Shown one piece after another: positions 28,241 through 36,972 of a DNA stretch of 64,000 nt. The translations under genes were made by a program, and so were the position numbers. The notes under the pieces were generated by a model that was not told where the DNA came from, did not search any database, and was given only the letters and a program-made list of their open reading frames with translations. Each line of letters starts with the position of its first letter. Position 1 is the stretch's first letter. Source of the DNA: Altererythrobacter sp. XM-24bin4 (lineage in GTDB: Bacteria; Pseudomonadota; Alphaproteobacteria; Sphingomonadales; Sphingomonadaceae). The DNA lies in assembly GCA_003149575.1 (NCBI GenBank), contig QCWG01000001.1, positions 1,207,183-1,271,182 of the forward strand, read 5' to 3'.

Positions 28241-28927
28241 ATGAGATTCCTGACTGTTTTCGCCGGTGCGGCATGGCTTGCAGTGTCTGGCGCTGCGCAA
28301 GCGGAAGTTGTCGCGAGCAGCGACGACGGATTTGTCACGCGAGACAGTGCGGTGGTTGATGCCACCCCGATGGAAGTCTGGCTCGCCCTGATCTCTCCAG
28401 GCAAATGGTGGAACGATGCGCATACCTGGTCGGGCGATGCAGCGAATATGACGCTCAAGCCGCAAGCGGGCGGGTGCTTTTGCGAACGGATTCCTGAAGA
28501 TGTCGATGCAGACCGTGTGACGCTGGAAGGCAGCGTCGAGCATATGCGCGTGGTACAGGCCTTTCCCGAAAGGGCGCTGCGCATGCGCGGCGGACTGGGC
28601 CCGCTCCAGAGCGAGCCGGCTGGCGGCGTTTTGACGGTAGTGATCAGCGAGGCCGAGAATGGCACGCAGATCGTCTGGGAATACATCGTGGGCGGTTTCA
28701 TGCGCTATGAAGTGCCGGTGATCTCGATCGCGGTGGACGGTGTCATGACGCAGCAGCTGAATGGTCTCGCCGATTTGCTGGGCCGTCTTGATGTGCCGGA
28801 CGCTCCGTCGGAAGATGTCGAACCTGAAGCTGAAGGGGCTCCGGTTGAAGAATCCGCCCCTGAAGTTGACGGCGGGGAGCCCCGTCCGTCGGTCGATGAA
28901 GCCTTCAGCGATCTCAGCGACAACTAG
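28241..28927 (+). CDS. Exported SRPBCC-fold protein
   Basis: 228 residues. Signal peptide (residues 1-21, MRFLTVFAGAAWLAVSGAAQ), then a START/Bet v1-like SRPBCC domain: FVTRDSAVVDATPMEVWLAL, PGKWWNDAHTWSG, and GTQIVWEYIVGGFM. The C-terminal 45 residues are an acidic Pro/Glu-rich tail. Such folds bind hydrophobic ligands; the ligand is unknown. It interrupts the usual adk-rpsM order of the ribosomal cluster and is preceded by GAGGAGAGG, a good ribosome site. Confidence 0.8.
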   Translation: MRFLTVFAGAAWLAVSGAAQAEVVASSDDGFVTRDSAVVDATPMEVWLALISPGKWWNDAHTWSGDAANMTLKPQAGGCFCERIPEDVDADRVTLEGSVEHMRVVQAFPERALRMRGGLGPLQSEPAGGVLTVVISEAENGTQIVWEYIVGGFMRYEVPVISIAVDGVMTQQLNGLADLLGRLDVPDAPSEDVEPEAEGAPVEESAPEVDGGEPRPSVDEAFSDLSDN

Positions 28928-29247
28928 TTTTCACCAAGCTAGCGGATTGCCGATTTTGGATATCGGGTGCTAGCTGGTATGAGGTTGAAATTTAGCGATG
29001 AGGGCCCATATAAGGCTGCGTTGTCGTTTGCGCGTGCTTGCCTGTTGACGACTCAACAGAATCACATTAAGCGCGCTCATCATTCGACATGTTCGAAATA
29101 AGTCCGGCAGGCGGCAGACGAATGCGCCCCTATCGGGCTTTTTGCCGTTTAAGCGTCAGCTTGCTCAGGTTTGCGCATGTCGATTTGTAGCGATGAGATA
29201 GGGAGGCGGACTGTTCTGTCTTGGCCCTGTGGAGCATGGAGAAGTAA
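28928..29247 (+). other. Gene-free leader before rpsM
   Basis: 320 bases without a convincing gene. An imperfect inverted repeat ACCAAGCTAGC/GCTAGCTGGT spans 28933-28978, perhaps the end of the SRPBCC transcript. TTGACG at 29045 is a possible -35 for the rpsM operon, with TAAGCG 17 bases on as a poor -10. A small hairpin with GGGCTTTTTGCC lies at about 29124-29146, a possible attenuator. The 5' end is A/T-richer than the surrounding genes. Confidence 0.35.
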
Positions 29248-29616
29248 GTGGCTCGTATTGCCGGGGTGAACATCCCCACAAACAAGCGCGTGATTATCGC
29301 GCTGACATATATTCACGGAATTGGCCGCACAACGGCCGTCCAGATTACTGACAAGCTGGGCATCGATCACACCAAACGTGTGCAGGATCTTTCTGATGAA
29401 GAAGTTCTGCGTATTCGTGAGACGATCGACGCTGATTACACCGTGGAAGGCGACCTACGTCGCAATACCGCGATGAACATCAAGCGCCTGATGGACCTGC
29501 GTTCATATCGCGGTCTTCGTCACCGTAACCAGCTGCCCGTTCGCGGCCAGCGTACCCACACCAACGCCCGCACCCGCAAGGGTAAGGCGAAGCCGATCGC
29601 CGGTAAGAAGAAGTAA
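29248..29616 (+). CDS. rpsM: Ribosomal protein S13
   Basis: 122 residues from a GTG at 29248, preceded by GGAGAAG. S13 lies on the 30S head and makes inter-subunit bridges and P-site contact. Seen: [58 protein letters not shown] and the basic end. No rpmJ or infA before it. First gene of the alpha operon. Confidence 0.98.
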   Translation: MARIAGVNIPTNKRVIIALTYIHGIGRTTAVQITDKLGIDHTKRVQDLSDEEVLRIRETIDADYTVEGDLRRNTAMNIKRLMDLRSYRGLRHRNQLPVRGQRTHTNARTRKGKAKPIAGKKK

Positions 29617-29683
29617 GCGGATCGCGGTCTTCGGACCCGAGATGCTTTTCCCTTCTTTGGACGAATAAAGAGGAATACGAACC

Positions 29684-30073
29684 ATGGCACGCGAACCCGT
29701 CAAAATCAGGCGCCGTGACAAAAAGAATATCAGCAGCGGCGTTGCGCATATCAACGCCAGCTTCAACAACACCATGATCACCATCACCGACGCACAGGGC
29801 AATGCTATCAGCTGGTCCAGCGCAGGCATGATGGGCTTCAAGGGTAGCCGTAAGTCGACACCATATGCTGCACAGGTTGCTGCGGACGATGCCGGCAAGA
29901 AAGCTGCCGAGCACGGTGTGCGTACGTTGGAAGTCGAAGTGAAGGGCCCGGGCTCGGGTCGTGAGAGCGCGCTGCGCGGTCTCGCCGCTGTCGGTTTCAA
30001 CATCACATCGATCAGGGACGTGACGCCGATCCCGCACAATGGTGTGCGGCCGTCGAAGCGTCGCCGCGTCTGA
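29684..30073 (+). CDS. rpsK: Ribosomal protein S11
   Basis: 129 residues. S11 forms part of the 30S platform and the mRNA exit. Seen: [40 protein letters not shown], and the end [20 protein letters not shown]. The ribosome site is AAAGAGGAA. rpsD, which follows rpsK in enterobacteria, is absent, as is usual in alphaproteobacteria. Confidence 0.98.
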   Translation: MAREPVKIRRRDKKNISSGVAHINASFNNTMITITDAQGNAISWSSAGMMGFKGSRKSTPYAAQVAADDAGKKAAEHGVRTLEVEVKGPGSGRESALRGLAAVGFNITSIRDVTPIPHNGVRPSKRRRV

Positions 30074-30086
30074 TCCGTTGCTGATT

Positions 30087-30150
30087 GGCGGCTTTCGGGC
30101 CGCCCAAACAGAGTTTCGGACCGGACGCGCTATAACCAGCGCTCCGGTCC
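30087..30150 (+). promoter_or_regulatory. Two hairpins ahead of rpoA
   Basis: GGCGGC/GCCGCC with loop TTTCGG (30087-30104), then GGACCGGA at 30118-30125 and TCCGGTCC at 30143-30150 enclosing a second GCGC/GCGC stem (loop TATAACCA). Neither has a U-tract, so processing or translational control is more likely than termination. Role is inference. Confidence 0.5.
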
Positions 30151-30193
30151 AGTCCGCATTTGAAAACGCTGCTTAGCGAATTAGGGGAAATCC

Positions 30194-31249
30194 ATGTCCG
30201 TCAATATGAAGAACTGGCAGGAACTTAAGAAGCCCAACACTCTCGAGATCAAAGAAGGCGGAGACAAAGGTCGCAAGGCGACTTTCGTTGCAGAACCGCT
30301 GGAGCGTGGTTTCGGTCTTACACTCGGTAACGCGCTGCGTCGCGTCCTTCTGAGCTCGCTTCAAGGTGCCGCGATCACATCGATCAAGATCGAGAACGTT
30401 CTGCACGAGTTCAGCTCGCTTGCGGGTGTTCGCGAAGACGTGACCGACATCGTTCTGAACGTGAAGCAGATCGCATTGAAGATGGAAGGCGAAGGCGCCA
30501 AGCGTCTGCAGCTTTCTGCAACCGGCCCAGCTGAAGTGAAAGCCGGCGATATCGCTGTTTCCGGCGACATTGAAGTCATGAACAAAGATCTAGTGATCTG
30601 TCACTTGGACGAAGGCGCAACGCTCAACATGGAGCTGACCGCTGACGTAGGTAAGGGCTATTCGCCCGCAATTGCCAATCGCCCGGCAGATGCGCCGATC
30701 GGCCTGATCCCGGTCGACAGCCTGTATTCACCGGTTCGCCAGGTGAGCTACAAGGTTGAGAACGCACGTGTTGGCCAAGAGCTGGACTATGACAAGCTCA
30801 GCCTCACCATCGAAACCGACGGCACAGTCACCCCTGAAGATGCGATCGCTTACGCGGCGCGCATCCTGCAGGATCAGCTGACGCTGTTCGTACACTTCGA
30901 AGACGGCATTCCGCAGCCACAGGCCGCAATGATCGGTCAGGCAGCGACTCCGCAAGAAGACGATGCGAACCAGCTTAACCGCTACCTTCTCAAGAAGGTT
31001 GACGAGCTTGAACTGTCGGTTCGTTCGGCTAACTGCCTCAAGAACGACAACATCATCTACATTGGCGATCTGGTCCAGAAGACCGAAGCCGAGATGCTGC
31101 GTACGCCGAACTTCGGCCGCAAGTCGCTCAATGAGATCAAGGAAGTGCTCTCCAGCATGGGTCTGCGCCTCGGCATGGATATCCCGGGCTGGCCACCAGA
31201 GAACATCGAAGAAATGGCCAAGAAGCTCGAACAGGAACTTCTCGGCTAA
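30194..31249 (+). CDS. rpoA: RNA polymerase alpha subunit
   Basis: 351 residues, slightly longer than E. coli (329). N-terminal dimerisation domain: [20 protein letters not shown] and [21 protein letters not shown]-terminal domain from about 260: [20 protein letters not shown] with the DNA-contacting RSANCLK loop, then [20 protein letters not shown]. The first 20 residues ([19 protein letters not shown]) are the alphaproteobacterial variant. The start follows TTAGGGGAAATCC. Confidence 0.98.
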   Translation: MSVNMKNWQELKKPNTLEIKEGGDKGRKATFVAEPLERGFGLTLGNALRRVLLSSLQGAAITSIKIENVLHEFSSLAGVREDVTDIVLNVKQIALKMEGEGAKRLQLSATGPAEVKAGDIAVSGDIEVMNKDLVICHLDEGATLNMELTADVGKGYSPAIANRPADAPIGLIPVDSLYSPVRQVSYKVENARVGQELDYDKLSLTIETDGTVTPEDAIAYAARILQDQLTLFVHFEDGIPQPQAAMIGQAATPQEDDANQLNRYLLKKVDELELSVRSANCLKNDNIIYIGDLVQKTEAEMLRTPNFGRKSLNEIKEVLSSMGLRLGMDIPGWPPENIEEMAKKLEQELLG

Positions 31250-31322
31250 GATTGGCGAAGGTGGCGGCCACAACTTGCCACCAGGAACGGGCTACCTTGC
31301 ACGGGCCCATTACGAACGAAGC

Positions 31323-31374
31323 GCTGATCCCCTCAGGAAAAGTCGGAACCGGTTTTCCGCCCGGAGGGGTCAGC
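31323..31374 (+). repeat. Nested palindrome in the rplQ leader (copy 2)
   Basis: Outer arms GCTGA-T-CCCCTC (31323-31334, one bulged T) and GAGGGGTCAGC (31364-31374); inner arms GGAAAA (31336-31341) and TTTTCC (31353-31358) around GTCGGAACCGG. It aligns with the rpsL leader palindrome, including the shared GCCCGGA after the inner 3' arm. Ends 16 bases before the rplQ ATG. Confidence 0.75.
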
Positions 31375-31390
31375 CAGAAAGAGATAAACA

Positions 31391-31810
31391 ATGCGTCACG
31401 GAATTTCACAGCGTAAGCTGAGCCGTAAATCGGGCCACCGTACGGCCCTGTTCCGCAACATGGCAGCGGCTCTGATCAAGCACGAGCAGATCCAGACCAC
31501 ATTGCCAAAGGCGAAGGAACTGCGTCCTTACGTCGAGAAGCTGATCACGCTGGCAAAGCGTGGCGGCCTGTCGAACCGTCGCCTGGCGATGAGCCGTCTG
31601 CAGGACGAAACCCAGCTGAAGAAGCTGTTTGACACTCTGGCAGAGCGCTACAGCGACCGTGAAGGCGGTTACACGCGCATCATCAAGGCCGGCTATCGCG
31701 GCAGCGACGCTGCGCAAATGGCGATCATCGAGTTTGTCGAGCGTGACGAAGACGCGAAGGGCCAGGACTCTGGTCCGGTCCAGAACGAAGAAGACATGGA
31801 AGTAGCGTAA
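31391..31810 (+). CDS. rplQ: Ribosomal protein L17
   Basis: 139 residues. L17 lies near the tunnel exit. Seen: [59 protein letters not shown], and [20 protein letters not shown]. The last ~20 residues are acidic ([20 protein letters not shown]). Last gene of the alpha operon, 141 bases after rpoA and directly before a strong terminator. Confidence 0.98.
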   Translation: MRHGISQRKLSRKSGHRTALFRNMAAALIKHEQIQTTLPKAKELRPYVEKLITLAKRGGLSNRRLAMSRLQDETQLKKLFDTLAERYSDREGGYTRIIKAGYRGSDAAQMAIIEFVERDEDAKGQDSGPVQNEEDMEVA

Positions 31811-31834
31811 GCGACTTCATATCCGAACAAGCAA

Positions 31835-31866
31835 GGGCTGGAAGGGTAACCTTCCGGCCCTTTTTT
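31835..31866 (+). terminator. Terminator of the alpha operon
   Basis: An 11-bp stem (31835-31845 with 31850-31860, one G-U), GTAA tetraloop and six T. It closes the ribosomal protein cluster. Confidence 0.93.
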
Positions 31867-32041
31867 GATGTGTTTGACACACTTCAACCTTTCCCATAAC
31901 AGGCGCCCAAGGCTGAGAGCGGCCTGCCGTCCGCGGGCGCAAGCCAGGGTGAACACTCTCACGATATCACAACTCATCTTCAGGCTAGCCGGGATGGCAA
32001 TGCGGACTCCATCGTAATCGGCTTGAGAGCAGGAGATTGAT

Positions 32042-32497
32042 ATGATTTCGCAACACCTTCCCAATCTGGCGAATATGAAGGTGCTGGCGCGGCGATACCG
32101 CTCCATCAAACAAACGCAGGGGCGCCATGTCTCGCATTCGCGCGCGCTGGAATTGATCGCGCGTCGTTATGGTTTCTTCGATTGGAACACTGCGGCTGCA
32201 CAGGCCAGAAACCTGCATACACCCGATCGTTTTCAGGCCGGACAACATGTTGCTGGCCGGTACATGGGGCACGAGTTTCAGGCGCGCGTTGTCGCATCGA
32301 CACGGCTGTCGCAAGAAGAGGTGCTGATCTCCCTCGAGTTCTGGGAGCCCGTTGACGTAGTGACGTCCAAGTATTTCTCGAACAATCGCAAGCGAGTTTC
32401 GGGCAGGATCGGGATTGATGGCCGGTCTCGGGAATGCTCGTCCGGCGGCATTCCCCACCTCGAGGTGATGGAAGAAGCAAGTATGGCGCGACCTTAG
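32042..32497 (+). CDS. Glyoxalase-superfamily-related protein
   Basis: 151 residues. The N-terminal 50 residues (KVLARRYRSIKQTQGRHVSH then RALELIARRYGFFDWNTAAA) match a helical module, called glyoxalase-related, that is found on many short alphaproteobacterial proteins; its function is not known. The second half (VAGRYMGHEFQARVVASTRL, ISLEFWEPVDVVTSKYFSNN) forms a small beta-rich domain. No catalytic glyoxalase metal set is visible. Start at 32042 behind GCAGGAGATTGAT. It has its own terminator. Confidence 0.7.
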   Translation: MISQHLPNLANMKVLARRYRSIKQTQGRHVSHSRALELIARRYGFFDWNTAAAQARNLHTPDRFQAGQHVAGRYMGHEFQARVVASTRLSQEEVLISLEFWEPVDVVTSKYFSNNRKRVSGRIGIDGRSRECSSGGIPHLEVMEEASMARP

Positions 32498-32517
32498 TTT
32501 AACCGCAGCAAGCGATC

Positions 32518-32553
32518 GGGCCGGTGGAGCGATCCATCGGCCCTTTTCTTTTA
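32518..32553 (+). terminator. Terminator after the glyoxalase-related gene
   Basis: An 11-bp stem (32518-32528 with 32533-32543, one G-U), GCGA tetraloop, followed by TTTTCTTTT. The serine hydrolase gene starts 26 bases on. Confidence 0.9.
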
Positions 32554-32578
32554 TCCGCGCCGGGCTAGGGTGGCGCGC

Positions 32579-33964
32579 ATGATCCGCACATCTCTCGGCG
32601 CTCTCGCGCTACTCGCTGCCATTCCCCTCGCAACCCCAGCCGTTGCGCAAGGCGCGCAGGAACAACTCGACGCTCGCTATGACCGGGCGCTGGCTGCTGG
32701 TTACAAAGCTCTGTTCCTGTGCAGCGCGATCGCGAATGCAGAGGCCAACGGCACCATGCGAACACCCGAAAGCGTCCACGAGTGGGAGCTGACAGGCATA
32801 CAGGCGCCGCTGAATGATATCGTGCGCGATTTGCCCTATGAGATCATCCGCACGCCCGAATCCGGAACGGTTGATCAAGTGCGCGTCACTTGGGCCGATG
32901 ACATGGGTCCGCGTACCGCGCGCCATCAGCCGCGCTTCGGCTGCGACCTGATGCCCATTGACTCCCCCGAGTTGGAGACACGAGAGCCGCTTCGCATGCG
33001 CAATTCCAGCTCAGAATCGGGCTGGTCCTTTCCTGACAGTGTGTCCGTCAACGGATTGCCAGGCGAACTCGGCGCAAAGGCGTTCGACGGGACCTATGGC
33101 GAGGGCAGCCGCACTACATCGGTCCTGGTCGTACAGAATGGCGACATTGCGCTTGAGCGTTACGCAGAGGGTTTCAACGCTGCGACCCCGCAGCGCACCT
33201 GGTCGGTGGCCAAGTCTATCGCTGCGACGCTAGTCGGTTGGGCGGTGCAAGCCGATGACGTAACGGTCGATCAACCGGTCGGGCTGGCTTATTGGCGCAC
33301 GCAAGACGATCCTCGGCGGACGATAACGATCGACCATATGCTGCGCATGGCCTCGGGGCGTTATTCAGACACGCCCGGTAACAGGACTGATCTGCTTTAC
33401 TGGGGCGGAGCCACTGTGGATGAAAGCGCGACCCATTGGCCGCTCGTGCATAAACCAGGCACTGTCTATCGCTATGCCAACAATGACACGTTGATGGCTG
33501 TGAAGGCGATCCAGTCATATCTGTCTTACTATCGGCCAATGGACTTCTTCGAGAGGGTCGGGATGCACCACACGGTTGCTGAGACCGACCATCGGGGCAA
33601 TTATGTGCTTTCCAGCCAGGTCTGGTCGACCGCTCGCGATCTGGCGAAGCTCGGCCAGCTATACCTAAACAACGGCGCTCTGCCTGATGGTGAGCGCCTG
33701 TTGCCTGAAAACTGGCGGCAGTATGTATCCGATCCCAGCGGCCCCCAGCCGGATGGCCCGCTTGGCTATGGCGCCGGTTGGTGGCTGCTAAACAAGCAGG
33801 ATGGCATTCCGGATGATGCATTTGCAGCGCTCGGCAATCGCGGTCAGTATGTCGTGATCGTGCCCAGCCGCAACGTCGTGATCGTTCGCCGAGGCGAAGA
33901 TCCGGCCGGCTATCGTTTCGATATTGCAGCCTTTACGCTCGATGTGCTGGCGACGCTTGATTAG
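32579..33964 (+). CDS. Exported serine hydrolase (beta-lactamase class C/ EstB fold)
   Basis: 461 residues from ATG 32579 (a GTG three codons earlier is possible). Signal peptide of about 24 residues (MIRTSLGALALLAAIPLATP, cut near AVAQ). Penicillin-binding fold: Ser209-x-x-Lys212 in WSVAKSIAATL, Tyr299-Ala-Asn in YRYANND, and LGYGAGWW near the C-terminus in place of the third motif. Members act as esterases, D-aminopeptidases or amide hydrolases; true beta-lactamase activity is unlikely. The N-terminal 140 residues before the fold are extra, and their role is unknown. Confidence 0.85.
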   Translation: MIRTSLGALALLAAIPLATPAVAQGAQEQLDARYDRALAAGYKALFLCSAIANAEANGTMRTPESVHEWELTGIQAPLNDIVRDLPYEIIRTPESGTVDQVRVTWADDMGPRTARHQPRFGCDLMPIDSPELETREPLRMRNSSSESGWSFPDSVSVNGLPGELGAKAFDGTYGEGSRTTSVLVVQNGDIALERYAEGFNAATPQRTWSVAKSIAATLVGWAVQADDVTVDQPVGLAYWRTQDDPRRTITIDHMLRMASGRYSDTPGNRTDLLYWGGATVDESATHWPLVHKPGTVYRYANNDTLMAVKAIQSYLSYYRPMDFFERVGMHHTVAETDHRGNYVLSSQVWSTARDLAKLGQLYLNNGALPDGERLLPENWRQYVSDPSGPQPDGPLGYGAGWWLLNKQDGIPDDAFAALGNRGQYVVIVPSRNVVIVRRGEDPAGYRFDIAAFTLDVLATLD

Positions 33965-34025
33965 CGGCGCAACCTAGTTAGATTTTCCTGACACCCCTGG
34001 TCGCACCCACCGGAGTAAACCGAAA

Positions 34026-36173
34026 ATGATCCGCCCGATACTGCTGGCAGCTACAGCCGGCCTTATTGCTGCACCGCTTGCCGCAGGCACACCTACTGTT
34101 TCCGAATATCCCGAAACCTATGCGCAGGATCTGACCGAGACGTTCTTCGGCGAGGAAGTTGCAGACCCCTATCGCTGGCTCGAAGATGATGTTCGCAACA
34201 ACCCTGAAGTCGCGCTGTGGGTTGAACGTCAGAACGAAGTTACCGATGCGTTCCTGAACCGGCTCGACAACCGTGACTGGTTTGCGCAGCGGATTGCCGG
34301 GCTGATGGACTTCGAACGGTTTGGAATTCCGGAAAAGGCGGGCGATAACTACTTCTACACACGCAATTCCGGGCTGCAGAACCAGTCTCAGCTTTACGTG
34401 CAGACCGGCATCGATGGCGAGCGGCGCCTGCTGATCGATCCTAATGCATGGGCGGATGATGGCGCGACAGCGCTGGCCGGGTGGGAGCCTTCGCCAGATG
34501 GCTCGCTGCTCGCTTACAGCGTGCAGGACGGCGGAACCGACTGGCGCATTATTCGCGTGATCGATGTCGCGACCGGCGAGCAACTGGGCGATGAAATCCG
34601 CTGGGCCAAATTCACCGGCATCGCCTGGGTTGGCAACGAAGGCTTTCTCTATTCGCGTTTTCCCGAACCGGAAAAGGGGCAGGATTTCCAGGCGCTCAAT
34701 TACAATCAGGCGGTCTATTTCCACGCCATTGGCACCGAGCAAAGCGATGACAGGCAGGTGTTTGCAACGCCCGATCATCCGGAGCGCGGGCATTCAGCGC
34801 GCACGACGCATGACGGGCGCTGGGCCACGATGACCAGTTCGCTCGGCACGGATGATGTCTATGAAGTACATCTGATCGATCTGAAAAGGCGCGGGCGCGA
34901 TCGCTGGACTGCATTGCCATTGGTAACCGGCTTCGAAAATAGCTGGTCACTGATCGCCTCGCTTGATGGGACGTTGTACTTCACCACTAATCACGATGCG
35001 CCCAAGTTCCGCATCGTTTCGATCGATCCGGATGCTCGCGCGCCTGAATGGCGGCTGGTTGTGCCGGAAACGGATGAGCCGATCTCTGGCGCTTCCATTG
35101 TCGGTACCAAACTGGTGGTCGAATATCTGCGCGACGCCGCGAGCCGTGCGGTTGTGCTCGATCTGAAGGGGGAGGGCGCCAGTGCGATCGAATTGGCGGG
35201 GCTCGGTACCGCAAGCGGATTTGGCGGATCCCCCGGTGATCCCGAAACATTTTACAGCTTTGAAAGCTTCAACCGTCCGGATTCGATCTATCGCTTGAAT
35301 TTGGAAACCGGTGAGACCGAGGCTTTTGCCAGCCCCGATTTGACCTTCGTGCCTGAAGATTATGCCATCGAGCAGAAATTCTATGCTTCAAAAGACGGCA
35401 CGCGCATTCCGATGTTCATCGTGCGCAAGAAGCAGCTGGCCGAGAGCGGAGAGGCCGCGCCAACCCTGCTTTATGGCTATGGCGGATTCGATATCTCGAT
35501 CACGCCGGGATTCAATGCCACCCGCATGGCATGGTTGGAAGCGGGCGGCGTGTTCGTGCTCGCCAACATTCGCGGCGGGGGCGAATATGGCAAGGAATGG
35601 CACGATGCCGGTCGCCGTGCGAACAAACAGAATGTATTCGATGATTTTATCGCGGCTGGCGAATTCCTGAAATCCAATGGATACACCACGCCGAACGGCC
35701 TGGCGATCGAAGGGCGCTCCAATGGCGGCTTGTTGGTGGCCGCCGTGACTAATCAGCGTCCTGATCTGTTCGATGCCGCACACGCAGCTGTGGGGGTGAT
35801 GGACATGCTGCGTTTCGATCGGTTTACCGCGGGCCGATACTGGGTCGATGACTATGGCTATCCCGACCGCGAAGAGGATTGGCGTATCCTGCGCAGCTAT
35901 TCACCTTATCACAACGTGCGTGATGGAGTGGACTATCCGGCGGTCCTTGTGACTACGGCTGATACCGACGATCGCGTGGTTCCGGGGCACAGCTTCAAAT
36001 ACGCCGCAGCGCTGCAAGCAGCTGAACTGGGCGACAAGCCGCAGCTGATCCGGATCGAGACGCGCGCGGGGCATGGGGCGGGTAAACCGACCGATAAGGT
36101 GATTGCTGAAGGCGCAGATGTGCTTGCTTTCCTTGCGCATTTCACTGGATTGGCGATTGTTCAGGAAAAATAG
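34026..36173 (+). CDS. Prolyl oligopeptidase family serine peptidase (S9A), exported
   Basis: 715 residues. Signal peptide MIRPILLAATAGLIAAPLAA (about 20). Beta-propeller domain (to about 430) then alpha/beta hydrolase domain. Start mark ADPYRWLEDD; catalytic Ser565 in EGRSNGGLLVAA; Asp648/649 in TADTDDRVVPGHSF; His683 in RAGHGAGKP. Cleaves Pro-Xaa bonds in short peptides, here probably in the periplasm. GGGVFVLANIRGGGEYG-like oxyanion segment is present (VFVLANIRGGGEYGKEWH). A perfect 12-bp inverted repeat spans its stop. Confidence 0.92.
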   Translation: MIRPILLAATAGLIAAPLAAGTPTVSEYPETYAQDLTETFFGEEVADPYRWLEDDVRNNPEVALWVERQNEVTDAFLNRLDNRDWFAQRIAGLMDFERFGIPEKAGDNYFYTRNSGLQNQSQLYVQTGIDGERRLLIDPNAWADDGATALAGWEPSPDGSLLAYSVQDGGTDWRIIRVIDVATGEQLGDEIRWAKFTGIAWVGNEGFLYSRFPEPEKGQDFQALNYNQAVYFHAIGTEQSDDRQVFATPDHPERGHSARTTHDGRWATMTSSLGTDDVYEVHLIDLKRRGRDRWTALPLVTGFENSWSLIASLDGTLYFTTNHDAPKFRIVSIDPDARAPEWRLVVPETDEPISGASIVGTKLVVEYLRDAASRAVVLDLKGEGASAIELAGLGTASGFGGSPGDPETFYSFESFNRPDSIYRLNLETGETEAFASPDLTFVPEDYAIEQKFYASKDGTRIPMFIVRKKQLAESGEAAPTLLYGYGGFDISITPGFNATRMAWLEAGGVFVLANIRGGGEYGKEWHDAGRRANKQNVFDDFIAAGEFLKSNGYTTPNGLAIEGRSNGGLLVAAVTNQRPDLFDAAHAAVGVMDMLRFDRFTAGRYWVDDYGYPDREEDWRILRSYSPYHNVRDGVDYPAVLVTTADTDDRVVPGHSFKYAAALQAAELGDKPQLIRIETRAGHGAGKPTDKVIAEGADVLAFLAHFTGLAIVQEK

Positions 36174-36192
36174 GACTTTTCTGAACAATCGC
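36153..36192 (+). repeat. Inverted repeat across the peptidase stop codon
   Basis: GCGATTGTTCAG (36153-36164) and CTGAACAATCGC (36181-36192) are perfect 12-bp arms; the 16-base interior adds AAAA/TTTT pairing. The TAG stop is in the loop. No U-tract follows, but the inner T run could serve as a terminator for either strand. Confidence 0.6.
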
Positions 36193-36288
36193 TGACACGC
36201 CAGTTCAGCGAGCCATCACCCCGAATCATTTAGTTCTCTCATCACAGCCGAGGCAATCCCGCCACGGCCCAGATGAGGAGAACCTCAA

Positions 36289-36852
36289 ATGAGCAAGACA
36301 ACACAAGCATTCGCGAAGGGTGGGATCGCAACTGCAGCCGTGGGCGCACTGGCATTGGCCGGCGCGGCTCCAGCGCAAGCGAAAAACCGCGACGACAAGA
36401 TTGATGCAGGCGATGTGATCGCCGGTGCGCTGATCATTGGTGGCCTTGCAGCCATCCTCGGCGGCTCGAACAACAATAACCGCTATCGCGACAACTATCG
36501 CTATCATGACCGCGATTACCGCCCGCAGGGCAACCCAGAGCGTGCGATCCAAAAATGTATCAATGCCGTAGAGCGCGATGCACGCCGGGCGGGTTACCGG
36601 TTCGCCGATGTAACCGAGATCCGCGATGTCGATCGTGAGCGTCGCGGTTGGGAAATTCGTGGGCGCCTGGTGGTTGATGAGGGACGCGGCGGTTATCGCG
36701 GCGACCGGTACCGGGATCGCAACCGCTATGATGATCGCGGATATGCCTACAACCATCGCGGCCAGAATCTTGATCAGGGACGTTTCAAATGTGAGATTCA
36801 GCGCGGTCGGGTAGTCGGCATCAATTACCGCGGTCTACGCTACCTCGATTGA
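36289..36852 (+). CDS. Exported Arg/Tyr/Asp-rich protein, paralogue A
   Basis: 187 residues. Signal peptide (to about residue 31, AGAAPAQA). Then the shared block DAGDVIAGALIIGGLAAILG, a hydrophobic helix, a low-complexity stretch of Arg, Tyr, Asp, Asn (NNNNRYRDNYRYHDRDYRPQ) and a domain with two Cys (IQKCINAVERDARRAGYRFA ... FKCEIQRGRVVGINYRG), likely a disulfide. A second R/Y/D segment interrupts this domain. A paralogue follows 120 bases downstream. Not recognised as a named family. Ribosome site AGATGAGGAGAACC. Confidence 0.7.
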   Translation: MSKTTQAFAKGGIATAAVGALALAGAAPAQAKNRDDKIDAGDVIAGALIIGGLAAILGGSNNNNRYRDNYRYHDRDYRPQGNPERAIQKCINAVERDARRAGYRFADVTEIRDVDRERRGWEIRGRLVVDEGRGGYRGDRYRDRNRYDDRGYAYNHRGQNLDQGRFKCEIQRGRVVGINYRGLRYLD

Positions 36853-36972
36853 TCGGGAATGACTCCAACCTCCACCAGACTGGGCGGTTCAGGCTTTGCT
36901 AAGCCTGGGCCGCCTAGCTCTTCGTCATAGATTCGACGCGTTTGGTGGGCGCATACAGCAGGAGGGACCATA

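Noticed and set aside
32579-33964. Beta-lactamase resistance gene
   Set aside because: The class C fold is present, but the motifs and extra N-terminal region fit the broad esterase/peptidase group; resistance is not supported.
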